From assembly GCF_009834765.1 (NCBI RefSeq), contig NZ_WVHP01000017.1:1-47334 (forward strand): DNA of 47,334 nucleotides, in the 5' to 3' direction. This stretch comes from Saccharibacter sp. EH611 (GTDB lineage Bacteria > Pseudomonadota > Alphaproteobacteria > Acetobacterales > Acetobacteraceae). Made by a program: the position numbers and the translations under genes. The notes beneath the pieces were generated by a model. That model had not been told where the DNA came from. It searched no databases and saw nothing but the letters and a program-made list of their open reading frames with translations. Below are positions 1 through 6,265 of this stretch, one piece after another. How positions within the stretch are numbered: position 1 is the stretch's first letter; the number at the start of each line of letters is the position of its first letter.

Positions 1-232
1 TTCTATTTATCTTCATGTCTACAAGAGAGATTTCATTAAGAATACTATCGCTTTCCTTGAGCGTTGTGACCGTTATGGTTCGAACGACTGTTTCGATGAT
101 GAAGCTCTTATTGCACGACGTGCAGTGCCATTTAGCCCCCTCATACGCCTCATTGAGCTCGCCATCCCCCTCGTTCTCATACAAGCAATGGGGGCAGACA
201 ATCTTTCCTTCATGCTCCTGTCTGTAGTTCAT
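1..232 (-). CDS. Zinc-ribbon protein, partial (runs off left edge)
   Basis: Reading leftward from ATG 230-232, an open frame of 77 codons continues past the window edge with no stop. The protein begins MNYRQEHEGKIVCPHC and has a second pair further on (HCTSC at about residues 39-43), a CxxC-x26-CxxC zinc ribbon. A GGAGGA Shine-Dalgarno lies 5-6 bases upstream inside the previous gene, and the ATG overlaps that gene's TGA (ATGA). It is the fourth gene of a leftward early operon of the resident prophage. Its role is unknown; small zinc-ribbon proteins in this position of lambda-type phages are often accessory or regulatory. The C-terminus is not visible. Confidence 0.75.
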   Translation of the reverse strand, partial: MNYRQEHEGKIVCPHCLYENEGDGELNEAYEGAKWHCTSCNKSFIIETVVRTITVTTLKESDSILNEISLVDMKINR

Positions 233-393
233 CGTGTCTCCTCCAAAGCCCGTTGTTGGTGCCTTAACCGAGCCTTGAGAACCAAACGCTCTTCTACTTC
301 TTCGGGTGTTAGGACATCGCGCTGTTCAATCAGATCAAGAAGAAGATGTGTATGAGCTATCCGTTCCTTTAAGGCTGCTAGATCACTCATCAT
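229..393 (-). CDS. Small helical protein, 54 aa
   Basis: The frame starts at ATG 391-393 (or the adjacent ATG 388-390) and ends at TGA 229-231. Both ends overlap their neighbours by four bases, the signature of translational coupling. The product is short, charged and probably all-helical (MMSDLAALKERIAHTHLL at the N-terminus, then LIEQRDVLTPEEVEERL). No domain is recognised. The coupling on both sides is the main evidence that it is real. Function unknown. Confidence 0.65.
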   Translation of the reverse strand: MMSDLAALKERIAHTHLLLDLIEQRDVLTPEEVEERLVLKARLRHQQRALEETR

Positions 394-761
394 CCCATCA
401 CCCTATCGTCTTGATTGAGATTGCGGGATGTGTCTTTGCTCTGCCAGTAACGGTCTGCTGCGCTTCCTGCTTCTCGTTGATCCTCCAGAAAGGACTGAAG
501 ACCGGGGATGCCGTCTTCGTCTAAGTCCGCCGCCATGAGACCAAAGAATTCGGATAGTTCTGCGTTCTCATCTGTAAAAAGCTCAAGGCGCTCAAAATAG
601 CTCTTGATAGCCGTGAGCGGTTTTTCCTGCGCCCAGAGATCGTTGCTTTTGCGGTGTAGTCCTAGGAGCATACGTCCTAGCTCTAGGGCCTTCTCATCTG
701 GTGTGATGGGCACGAGGACTGCGCCCTGCTGTGGCTGCGCTACTGCGTGAAGATGGATCAT
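390..761 (-). CDS. Hypothetical protein, 123 aa
   Basis: A soluble acidic protein in the leftward operon, coupled to its upstream neighbour by a four-base overlap (ATG at 759-761 within the end of the preceding gene). The central part (TPDEKALELGRMLLGLHRK, then an acidic stretch LFTDENAELSEFFGLMAADLDEDG) suggests a helical protein. There are no cysteines and no membrane segments. I do not recognise a family. It belongs to the set of small genes transcribed with or downstream of the phage repressor. Confidence 0.65.
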   Translation of the reverse strand: MIHLHAVAQPQQGAVLVPITPDEKALELGRMLLGLHRKSNDLWAQEKPLTAIKSYFERLELFTDENAELSEFFGLMAADLDEDGIPGLQSFLEDQREAGSAADRYWQSKDTSRNLNQDDRVMG

Positions 762-964
762 TGCGCCGCCTCCTGATGGAACAGGATCGTGCCAAGCTCA
801 ACGAGGCCGATGCAGTGCTCCGAGAGCAGAGTTTGTTGATCCGGTGTCAAATGGCCAAGGGATAGCCCTTTGTGCAGCAGGTCTTTCCCCTGCTTGGCGA
901 GAAGACTGCCATATTCTTGCAGCTCTTCTTCTTGCTGCATTGTAAGAGCATTCGTGTCTCTCAT
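758..964 (-). CDS. Small helical protein, 68 aa, first gene of leftward operon
   Basis: The start ATG at 962-964 has a strong GAGGAGGGGAAT ribosome site. A 7-bp-stem GC hairpin (979-997, ACGCCCC/GGGGCGT) sits just upstream in the presumed leader. The protein is Gln/Leu/Glu rich (MQQEEELQEYGSLLAKQGKD) and probably a helical bundle. A TTTGT-cac-ACAAA dyad at 1019-1031 resembles the operator dyads of the repressor region at 1511-1574, so this operon may have its own repressor-controlled promoter. Function unknown. Confidence 0.65.
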   Translation of the reverse strand: MRDTNALTMQQEEELQEYGSLLAKQGKDLLHKGLSLGHLTPDQQTLLSEHCIGLVELGTILFHQEAAQ

Positions 965-978
965 ATTCCCCTCCTCCT

Positions 979-997
979 ACGCCCCGACGTGGGGCGT
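979..997. other. GC-rich hairpin in the leader of the leftward operon
   Basis: A perfect 7-bp stem (ACGCCCC/GGGGCGT) with a 5-nt loop lies immediately before the ribosome site of the 68-aa gene. It has no U-tract in the leftward direction, so it looks like a leader structure, not a terminator. On the plus strand it is followed by only three Ts. Confidence 0.4.
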
Positions 998-1018
998 TTC
1001 GTTCGGTATGAGGGTGTG

Positions 1019-1079
1019 TTTGTCACACAAACAATTTGAGTTCAAGAAAAAAGTTCTTCTAGTAAACATTTTAAACTAG
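1019..1079. promoter_or_regulatory. Candidate operator sites between repressor and leftward operon
   Basis: There are two dyads here. TTTGT-cac-ACAAA at 1019-1031 shares its TTTGT/ACAAA arms with the dyads at 1533-1574. The second is CTAGT-N11-ACTAG at 1059-1079. They lie upstream of the leftward small-gene operon and downstream of the repressor. No convincing -35/-10 pair was found by eye, so the operator assignment rests on similarity between the dyads. Confidence 0.35.
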
Positions 1080-1108
1080 GAGAGACTTATATGTGTTCTA
1101 AAAAATCT

Positions 1109-1489
1109 TCATGCAGCATTCTCACGCCCAAAATGACTCAGAAACTCCATGAGTGCCCTTTTTTCGCCGGAAGTCATTGCACGCCACGCACGTGTAAGAG
1201 CTGCTTCCTCTTGAGCTTGGATAGAGTCGCCCAAAGGTTGGAAAGGCGAAACCGAAAAGCCAACAAGATAGTCGAGGGAAACCTCATAAAAATCGGCAAG
1301 TTTCGCGATCGTTTCTAGACTAACATTAGCATGACCAGCTTCTGCTGCGGCTAAATGAGGTCTAGATATACCCACAGCCGCAGAAACATCGGCTTGAGTT
1401 AGCTTACAGCCCATATGAACAGCTTTCTCGCGCCGTTGTTTGCGCAGCCGATCACTAATCGTCTGTTGGAGCGTTTTTGAATCAATCAT
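1109..1489 (-). CDS. XRE-family HTH repressor of the resident prophage
   Basis: A 126-aa protein with an N-terminal XRE/lambda-repressor-type helix-turn-helix at about residues 30-52 (LTQADVSAAVGISRPHLAAAE), followed by the usual helical continuation (VSLETIAKLADFYEVSLDYLVG). The C-terminal 45 residues (QEEAALTRAWRAMTSGEKRALMEFLSHF) are helical and probably mediate dimerisation. There is no S24 protease domain, so it would not be a LexA-like self-cleaving repressor. Divergent orientation to a Cro/YdaS-like gene with dyad-rich DNA between them marks it as the immunity repressor (CI position). Confidence 0.85.
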   Translation of the reverse strand: MIDSKTLQQTISDRLRKQRREKAVHMGCKLTQADVSAAVGISRPHLAAAEAGHANVSLETIAKLADFYEVSLDYLVGFSVSPFQPLGDSIQAQEEAALTRAWRAMTSGEKRALMEFLSHFGRENAA

Positions 1490-1577
1490 TCTGTTAGTCT
1501 CGCAAACTATGGAAACAAATGTGTTTCCATCGCAAACAAAACTTGTTTTCGTAAATGTTTATGATACAAACATAATT
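1490..1577. promoter_or_regulatory. Repressor/Cro divergent operator-promoter region
   Basis: The 88 bp between the divergent repressor and YdaS-like genes contain three dyads: GGAAAC-N6-GTTTCC at 1511-1528, AAACAA-N3-TTGTTT at about 1534-1548, and TGTTT-N7-AAACA at 1557-1574. All contain ACAA/TTGT half sites. A TATGAT hexamer at 1560-1565 is a possible rightward -10 lying inside the third dyad, so occupation would block early transcription. This is the layout of a lambda-type OR region. Which protein prefers which site cannot be read from sequence. Confidence 0.65.
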
Positions 1578-1817
1578 ATGAAACCACGAGAACTTATCCA
1601 GGCCGTTGGGGGGCCTACGCGGCTCGCAAGAGCATTAAAGAGGAGCCATACCGCTGTGATTTTGTGGAAGGAAATACCACCCCACCACGTTATCGCAATT
1701 GAGAGCAAATTTGGCATCCCCCGCGAGCAGCTGCGCCCTGACCTGTATCCGCCGCGCCGTCCAACGCGGCGCAACCACCCCACCCCCACACAACACCAGA
1801 AGGAGACACGGGTATGA
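1578..1817 (+). CDS. YdaS/Cro-like HTH protein, 79 aa
   Basis: The start is taken at ATG 1578; the frame is open upstream but that part lies in the operator. The N-terminus (MKPRELIQAVGGPTRLARAL, then KRSHTAVILWKEIPPHHVIAIESKFGI) matches the YdaS/Cro-type HTH, in which a short two-helix motif is followed by IPP and a recognition of fungal-style codon-free spacing typical of YdaS_antitoxin members. The Arg/Pro-rich tail is probably disordered. As the first gene of the rightward early operon, divergent from the repressor, it most likely plays the Cro role. YdaS proteins are also annotated as antitoxins of YdaT; no YdaT-like partner is evident. Confidence 0.75.
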   Translation: MKPRELIQAVGGPTRLARALKRSHTAVILWKEIPPHHVIAIESKFGIPREQLRPDLYPPRRPTRRNHPTPTQHQKETRV

Positions 1818-2356
1818 GTAATTCCCCGCGCTATGAACCATCTATGGAAAGCTTGAAACTGGCTGTTGAGCTGACACGCATTAATGGCAGCACAAGAGCT
1901 GCATTTGATATTATCCAAGATGCAGCTCTGTTTGATGCTTATTTATTCGGCGATCTCATCGTGGCTCTTGGGATCAACGATGGTGTGCCTAATTTCCCTA
2001 ACTTCAAAAGCGCTTCTGACTTCTTCAACCGCAGTCTGAAAATCCTCGAGAATAAACTTTTGAGAGGATGGGGCGTCCTGCCGCTCTATGCGCGCTTTTC
2101 TAAGGACATTGAACAAAGACAAAATCAGGTCTTCACGCGACGTAGTCATTCTTCATCTCCTCGTTCAGTTTCAAAAATGCCTCCTTCGGACTCGCACTCC
2201 GAAGCGGGCAATGAAAGCGTAGCACACCCGGCTTTTGATCTGTCCGTCGATGATCTTTTGCAGATTATCGGAGGCTACGCAGTGGATGCCATAAAAGAAC
2301 GTGCCATCTACGAACTCAAGCGCCGCTGTGGTGAGAGCGTGGAGGAACTATCATGA
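1814..2356 (+). CDS. Hypothetical early protein, 180 aa
   Basis: ATG 1814 overlaps the TGA of the YdaS-like gene and follows AAGGAGACACGGGT. The last codons overlap the next gene (ATGA at 2353-2356). The N-terminal 60 residues and the C-terminal 50 (SVDDLLQIIGGYAVDAIKE) read like ordinary helical protein. The middle (about residues 95-135) is rich in Ser and Arg and overlaps an antisense frame at 1943-2149 that looks at least as protein-like. No family recognised. The reading frame is open and coupled on both sides, so I keep it as a gene, but part of it may be passenger sequence. Confidence 0.55.
   Translation: MSNSPRYEPSMESLKLAVELTRINGSTRAAFDIIQDAALFDAYLFGDLIVALGINDGVPNFPNFKSASDFFNRSLKILENKLLRGWGVLPLYARFSKDIEQRQNQVFTRRSHSSSPRSVSKMPPSDSHSEAGNESVAHPAFDLSVDDLLQIIGGYAVDAIKERAIYELKRRCGESVEELS
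1943..2149 (-). CDS. Candidate antisense small gene, 68 aa
   Basis: Lies inside, and antisense to, the 180-aa early gene. It begins at ATG 2147-2149 with GAGGAG seven bases upstream. The protein (MTTSREDLILSLFNVLRKAR..., then FILEDFQTAVEEVRSAFEV) has the hydrophobic patterning and acidic bias of a small helical protein, whereas the overlapping sense part is Ser/Arg-rich. Either an antisense gene is truly encoded here or it is an accidental open frame. The good ribosome site favours the former. Function unknown. Confidence 0.35.
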   Translation of the reverse strand: MTTSREDLILSLFNVLRKARIERQDAPSSQKFILEDFQTAVEEVRSAFEVREIRHTIVDPKSHDEIAE

Positions 2357-2862
2357 AGCGTTTACAGATCGCCCTGAGAGCCGCGCGGCTTACCTGTCAG
2401 GACATTGATAAGCATGAGCTTGGTGGGGTTCATCCTCTTATTCGTTTTTTTCAGTATCGCAATACGTGGCTGTATGGGCGTGTTGTGTCTGTTGAAAATG
2501 TTCAACAATCCAGTCGCGCCATTCGTCTTCTGTCTTGGTTGGCAGATCGTCAAAAAAGGCTTTCAACGTCATCTTGGTGGTGTCTGGCCCGTGTGCTTTT
2601 TGCGCTAGGTGCGTCATCACGGCGCTATCAAGACCGGTGCCGTCATATGTCGTGTCAACAATGCTCACCTCAAGCGTCACAAGAAACTTTGAACCAACGC
2701 GCTTACTGTCCGCATTGTCTATCTGAAATTGGAACACCGCTTTACCATCCTTTTGAAATTCATCCTCTTTCAGACATGCCTCTCTTTAAGGATAAAATGG
2801 AAGAGGGTGTTCATTATATTTTCATCAGAGATGAGAAGTTTCACAGTCGGAGGGGATTCTAA
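2353..2862 (+). CDS. Hypothetical early protein, 169 aa
   Basis: ATG 2353 overlaps the previous TGA, and the stop TAA overlaps the SSB start (TAATG at 2860-2864). The whole 510 bp is open, and the two ends ([39 protein letters not shown]) look genuine. The middle is rich in Arg, Ser, Trp and Cys and reads like the shadow of the antisense frame at 2438-2737. A CPHC motif near residue 118 has no clear partner. Possible explanations are a hybrid gene produced by an inverted insertion or a tolerated overlapping pair. No function can be assigned. Confidence 0.45.
   Translation: MKRLQIALRAARLTCQDIDKHELGGVHPLIRFFQYRNTWLYGRVVSVENVQQSSRAIRLLSWLADRQKRLSTSSWWCLARVLFALGASSRRYQDRCRHMSCQQCSPQASQETLNQRAYCPHCLSEIGTPLYHPFEIHPLSDMPLFKDKMEEGVHYIFIRDEKFHSRRGF
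2438..2737 (-). CDS. Candidate antisense gene, 99 aa (frame open to about 2788)
   Basis: Within the preceding sense gene, the minus strand encodes a very protein-like sequence: V(M)[14 protein letters not shown], then [19 protein letters not shown], then [19 protein letters not shown]. The only reasonable start is GTG at 2735-2737 with AAGGA about 10 bases upstream, although the similar-looking residues [14 protein letters not shown] continue upstream to a stop near 2788. Codons show the purine-first bias of real genes, unlike the sense frame. It may be a true antisense gene or a decayed, inverted fragment that has lost its start. Confidence 0.45.
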   Translation of the reverse strand: MFQFQIDNADSKRVGSKFLVTLEVSIVDTTYDGTGLDSAVMTHLAQKAHGPDTTKMTLKAFFDDLPTKTEDEWRDWIVEHFQQTQHAHTATYCDTEKNE

Positions 2863-3344
2863 TGGCAGGCTCCGTTAATCGGGTCATCCTTGTCGGGAAT
2901 TTGGGCCGTGATCCGCAAATCCGTGAGGCACAGGGTGGTGCAAAAATCGCTAACTTAACGCTGGCGACCAGTGAGAACTGGAACGACAAGAAAACTGGCG
3001 AGAAACGCGAAAAGACCGAGTGGCATCGGGTGGTGGTTTTCAATGAGGGGAACGCCAGTTTTGCGGAGAAATATCTGCGTAAAGGCCGCAAGGTTTACAT
3101 TGAGGGACGCCTGCAAACACGCAAATGGACCGATCAGCAAGGCGTTGAACGCACCTCCACAGAAGTGGTGGTGCCCCGGTTTGGTGGTGATCTTCAGTCC
3201 CTCGACAGCCGCGATAGTGGCGATGCACAGCCGCAGAACAGCCGCTCTCAACAGCCCGCTCAAAGCCAGTCCTACGGCTCGCAGCGCTCTATGTCTGACG
3301 TGGACGCAAGCCAAGCCACCCTTGACGACGATATCCCCTTTTAA
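2862..3344 (+). CDS. ssb: Single-stranded DNA-binding protein
   Basis: A complete 160-aa bacterial-type SSB. The OB fold spans about residues 1-110 ([47 protein letters not shown]), followed by a Gln/Ser-rich flexible linker and the canonical acidic tip DDDIPF that recruits partner proteins. It coats single-stranded DNA during phage replication and recombination. CGGAGGGGATTCTA before ATG 2862 provides a good ribosome site. It sits in the early operon ahead of the helicase-primase genes, as expected for a replication module. Confidence 0.97.
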   Translation: MAGSVNRVILVGNLGRDPQIREAQGGAKIANLTLATSENWNDKKTGEKREKTEWHRVVVFNEGNASFAEKYLRKGRKVYIEGRLQTRKWTDQQGVERTSTEVVVPRFGGDLQSLDSRDSGDAQPQNSRSQQPAQSQSYGSQRSMSDVDASQATLDDDIPF

Positions 3345-3353
3345 GGCGCTCTC

Positions 3354-4052
3354 ATGACACAGAACACACACTCTCTATCCTCTGATCTCATCATTGCGTC
3401 CACGTCCATTAAGCAGGACGATCAGGGGCGTTATTGCCTCAATGATTGCCATCGGGCGGCTGGAGGCGATCCTAATAAGCGTCCATCTAATTTCTTACGC
3501 CTTGATACAACACAAGCTCTTATTGAGGAGATAGACCGATGCTCATATATGAGCATCGGTTCTTTAAACACTAAAAAAGGCGGCCATAACCAAGGCACTT
3601 ACGCGGTTAAAGAACTCGTTTATGCCTATGCGATGTGGATCAATCCGGCTTTTTATCTTCAGGTGATCCGTGTTTTTGACGCGGCGGTTCGGGGGGCTCT
3701 CCCTGCGCCATCGCGCCCGGTAACGCCTCGGCTACCTTCGCTTGTTTCCACGTTTAAAACGGGGTTGCGTATGGCGGGTATGATGGGGCTGACAGGCTCT
3801 CAAGCCCATCATGCGGCGGCCTGTTATTGCGAAAGCCGGGGGCTGGAAAACCCTTTAACGCTGATGGGGCTTGACCAAGAAAAGCGCCCTTCCCTTGGGA
3901 TCTCTCAAACTGAGGTTATTTTCTGGTTCTTCCAAGGGCTTACCGGCGATGATGTGCAGTATTTTGCAGCGGGGAAAGTGCCGACCAACTTTCGGAGCCT
4001 TGCCCGTGATGAATGCAAGCGGCGTGGGCTTATCACACGGGGGCGCTTATGA
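3354..4052 (+). CDS. KilA-N domain protein (resident prophage copy)
   Basis: A 232-aa protein with an N-terminal KilA-N domain (about residues 11-112): IKQDDQGRYCLNDCHRAAGG, then KRPSNFL, then GTYAVKELVYAYAMWINPAFYLQVIRVFD. KilA-N domains bind DNA and are common in phage antirepressor and regulatory proteins. The C-terminal part is a separate helical domain of unknown type. A paralogue lies at 19992-20594 in the Mu-like phage. Codons 61-69 contain a perfect 26-bp palindrome (3535-3560) in the variable loop before KKGG. The gene overlaps the following HTH gene by ATGA. Confidence 0.9.
   Translation: MTQNTHSLSSDLIIASTSIKQDDQGRYCLNDCHRAAGGDPNKRPSNFLRLDTTQALIEEIDRCSYMSIGSLNTKKGGHNQGTYAVKELVYAYAMWINPAFYLQVIRVFDAAVRGALPAPSRPVTPRLPSLVSTFKTGLRMAGMMGLTGSQAHHAAACYCESRGLENPLTLMGLDQEKRPSLGISQTEVIFWFFQGLTGDDVQYFAAGKVPTNFRSLARDECKRRGLITRGRL
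3535..3560. repeat. Perfect 26-bp palindrome inside KilA-N gene
   Basis: The dyad has arms ACCGATGC and GCATCGGT around TCATATATGA, with every base paired across the centre. Inside it is CGATGC-N10-GCATCG, the same arms and spacing as the palindrome at 20165-20186 in the second KilA-N gene. Here the CGATGC arm starts on a first codon position (CGA TGC). It could be a protein-binding site or form an mRNA hairpin. Confidence 0.9.
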
Positions 4053-4423
4053 GGCGGCGCTTGATCTGGACGGATGAGCTGCGCGGGAAGGTTGTTACCC
4101 TCAAACAAGCGGGGTTTTCGCATCAAGATGTGGCTGACAGGCTTGGGCTGACCTTGTGTCAGGTCTATTGGGGATGGAAGCTCTACCGTGAGAATGCCCC
4201 TAGCCGTCGGGGGCCTGTCTTTGTCGATGATTCCTTTATTCGCAGAGTATCGGAGCTTCGCCAAGCTGGCTTTTACCGTCGAGAAATCGCACAGAAGCTG
4301 CATGTGCCTGTATCGCGCATTGACCTTGCTATTGTTCTTGGTCGTAAACATGGCATCGATATGGCAATCAACGCGCGTATTTACAGTAAACGACAGGCAG
4401 AGAGAAACAGAAAGGGCGTTTAA
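4049..4423 (+). CDS. Double helix-turn-helix DNA-binding protein, 124 aa
   Basis: The start at ATG 4049 overlaps the KilA-N stop (ATGA). The protein carries two internally similar HTH units: IWTDELRGKVVTLKQAGFSH-QDVADRLGLTLCQVYW (about residues 6-42) and FIRRVSELRQAGFYRREIAQ-KLHVPVSRIDLAI (about 60-95). These are GcrA/homeodomain-like tri-helical units as found in phage and transposon regulators. The C-terminus is basic. A role in early-gene or replication control is likely, but there is no specific assignment. Confidence 0.75.
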   Translation: MRRRLIWTDELRGKVVTLKQAGFSHQDVADRLGLTLCQVYWGWKLYRENAPSRRGPVFVDDSFIRRVSELRQAGFYRREIAQKLHVPVSRIDLAIVLGRKHGIDMAINARIYSKRQAERNRKGV

Positions 4424-4472
4424 CCTCTTCTTTCTAGGGCATTTACCTTCTCACGACTGAAAACGACCTAAA

Positions 4473-5948
4473 ATGATTGAATTACGAGACTATCAGGAAC
4501 GCCTGATCCAACAGGCGCAGGGGGCGCTTGCGTCCAAAATTCAGCGGGTGTTGATCCAACTCCCCACCGGTGGCGGGAAAGGCCGCATTTTGCCACGGCT
4601 TGCACGGCTGCGAGCAGAGGCAGGGCGGCGTGTATTGGTGGTGGCCCATCGTGCCGAGCTGATCGACCAAATCAGCGCGGCGCTGGATGATGAAGGCATG
4701 ATGTATGGGCGCATTCAGCCGGGGCAACCACGCATGGACTTCCCTGTTCAGGTGGGCATGGTGCAGACGGTGTCGCGACGGCTGAAAACCCTTCGCGATT
4801 TTGATGATATTATGGTGGATGAAGCGCACCATATGCCGGCTGGACAATATACCGCCATGCTGGACGCGTGGCCGAATGCGGCCCTTACGGGGCTGACAGC
4901 AACCCCCATCCGCACAGATGGCGCGGGGCTTGGCGATTATTTCGACCAGATGTTTTGCGGCCCGACTACGGCAGAGCTGATTGATCGTGGGTTTCTGGCG
5001 GGGTTTGATTACTACATGCCGTCCCGTCAGCTTGACCTGTCCTCTGTTGGGAAAAGAATGGGCGATTATAAACGTGATGCTGCGATGCGGGCCATGAATA
5101 AAGCCCGCATTGTTGGCGATGCCGTAGAACATTACCGGCACTATTTGAACGGTCGCCCAGCCATCGTCTTTTGCATGGGGGTTAAACATACCCATGAGGT
5201 TGCAGAGCTTTTCTGCGAAGCGGGCATTAAAGCGGCGGGTGTTGATGGTAAAATGGATATGTGCCTCCGTCGGGAACGTCTGGCTGGGCTTGCCTCGGGT
5301 GAGCTGAAAATTGTTACGGCGGCGGATGTTATTAGTGAGGGTGTAGATATTCCGGCGGTGGCTGGAGCCATCCTGCTGCGTCCTACGATTTCAACGAGCC
5401 TTTATCTTCAGCAAGTTGGACGGGCATTGCGCGTCAAGCCGGATGGATCGCGTGCGATTATTTTGGACCATGTAGGCAATGCTCAGAGACACGGCATCCC
5501 GACAGATCCGCGCCGTTGGTCTTTGGACTCTGAAAAACACAGTGAGCCGGCGGCTGGCGTTGTGACGTGCGGCCTTTGTCACCGGGTCTTTCACCAAGGC
5601 ACCGCAAAGCAGGTCGCCGGGGCAGAATGCACGCGTTCACCCTGTGCGATCTTGAAGCCAGAACCGAAAGAAGCCGTGGAGAAGTCCCCTGAAGTCGTGA
5701 CGGGAACCTTGGAGGCCGTGGAAGATCGGTGGGCCTGGGCACTTGGTATTGACCCTTACGCAGCTCAAGGGCCTGAGCTTACGTCGCTGATTGCTCATGC
5801 TGGAGCAGACAAGGAAAAGCTGGAAATGATCGCCCGAGCCCGTGGCTATAAGTCCGGCTGGGTGCGCCATCGCCTGCGGGCCGCTGGGGTGGAAATACCG
5901 ATGAACCGGTGGGAGCGTAAAAAAGCACAAGGGAGCCTCTCAGCATGA
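4473..5948 (+). CDS. DEAH-box SF2 helicase with C-terminal zinc finger
   Basis: A 491-aa superfamily-2 helicase of the type-III-restriction/UvrB-like group. Motifs in order: Q-like RDYQ (residues 5-8), Walker A GGGKGR (33-38), DEAH (116-119), TATP (142-145), and motif VI QQVGRALR (313-320). A CxxC...C(x4)C cluster (C366, C369, C386, C391) probably binds zinc. The Walker A lacks the usual Thr/Ser after the Lys (GKG instead of GKT), which would be expected to weaken Mg-ATP coordination. It would unwind DNA during phage replication or recombination. It overlaps the VRR-NUC gene by four bases. Confidence 0.92.
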   Translation: MIELRDYQERLIQQAQGALASKIQRVLIQLPTGGGKGRILPRLARLRAEAGRRVLVVAHRAELIDQISAALDDEGMMYGRIQPGQPRMDFPVQVGMVQTVSRRLKTLRDFDDIMVDEAHHMPAGQYTAMLDAWPNAALTGLTATPIRTDGAGLGDYFDQMFCGPTTAELIDRGFLAGFDYYMPSRQLDLSSVGKRMGDYKRDAAMRAMNKARIVGDAVEHYRHYLNGRPAIVFCMGVKHTHEVAELFCEAGIKAAGVDGKMDMCLRRERLAGLASGELKIVTAADVISEGVDIPAVAGAILLRPTISTSLYLQQVGRALRVKPDGSRAIILDHVGNAQRHGIPTDPRRWSLDSEKHSEPAAGVVTCGLCHRVFHQGTAKQVAGAECTRSPCAILKPEPKEAVEKSPEVVTGTLEAVEDRWAWALGIDPYAAQGPELTSLIAHAGADKEKLEMIARARGYKSGWVRHRLRAAGVEIPMNRWERKKAQGSLSA

Positions 5949-6265
5949 GACAGAACCCTGAAACACGTATTCAAAACGATATTCTTGTGGCGATTACCGC
6001 CCTGCCCTGTGCGTTTTTTGAGCGCTGCAATACGGGGGCCATGCGGACGCCGACCGGACGCCTCGTGCGCTTTGGCCAAAAGGGAGCGCCTGATATTCGC
6101 GGCACGTATAAAGGGCGGTCTATCGCCATTGAAGTCAAAACAAAGAGCAGAAAGCTGAGTGCTGACCAAGAGCGCTGGCGGGCCTCTTTTGTGGCTGCTC
6201 GTGGGATCTATATCGTAGGCCGTGATGTCCCCAGTGTGCTTGCAGCTTTGGAGGATGTTCAATGA
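5945..6265 (+). CDS. VRR-NUC domain nuclease, 106 aa
   Basis: A stand-alone VRR-NUC protein of the PD-(D/E)XK nuclease superfamily. The catalytic pattern is GAPD at residues 47-50, ExK in IAIEVKTK (E63, K65), and Q75 in the following helix. The length is normal for phage stand-alone members. These enzymes are thought to act as structure-specific (Holliday-junction or flap) nucleases. Coupling by ATGA overlap to the helicase upstream and the primase downstream supports a joint replication/recombination role. Confidence 0.92.
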   Translation: MRQNPETRIQNDILVAITALPCAFFERCNTGAMRTPTGRLVRFGQKGAPDIRGTYKGRSIAIEVKTKSRKLSADQERWRASFVAARGIYIVGRDVPSVLAALEDVQ

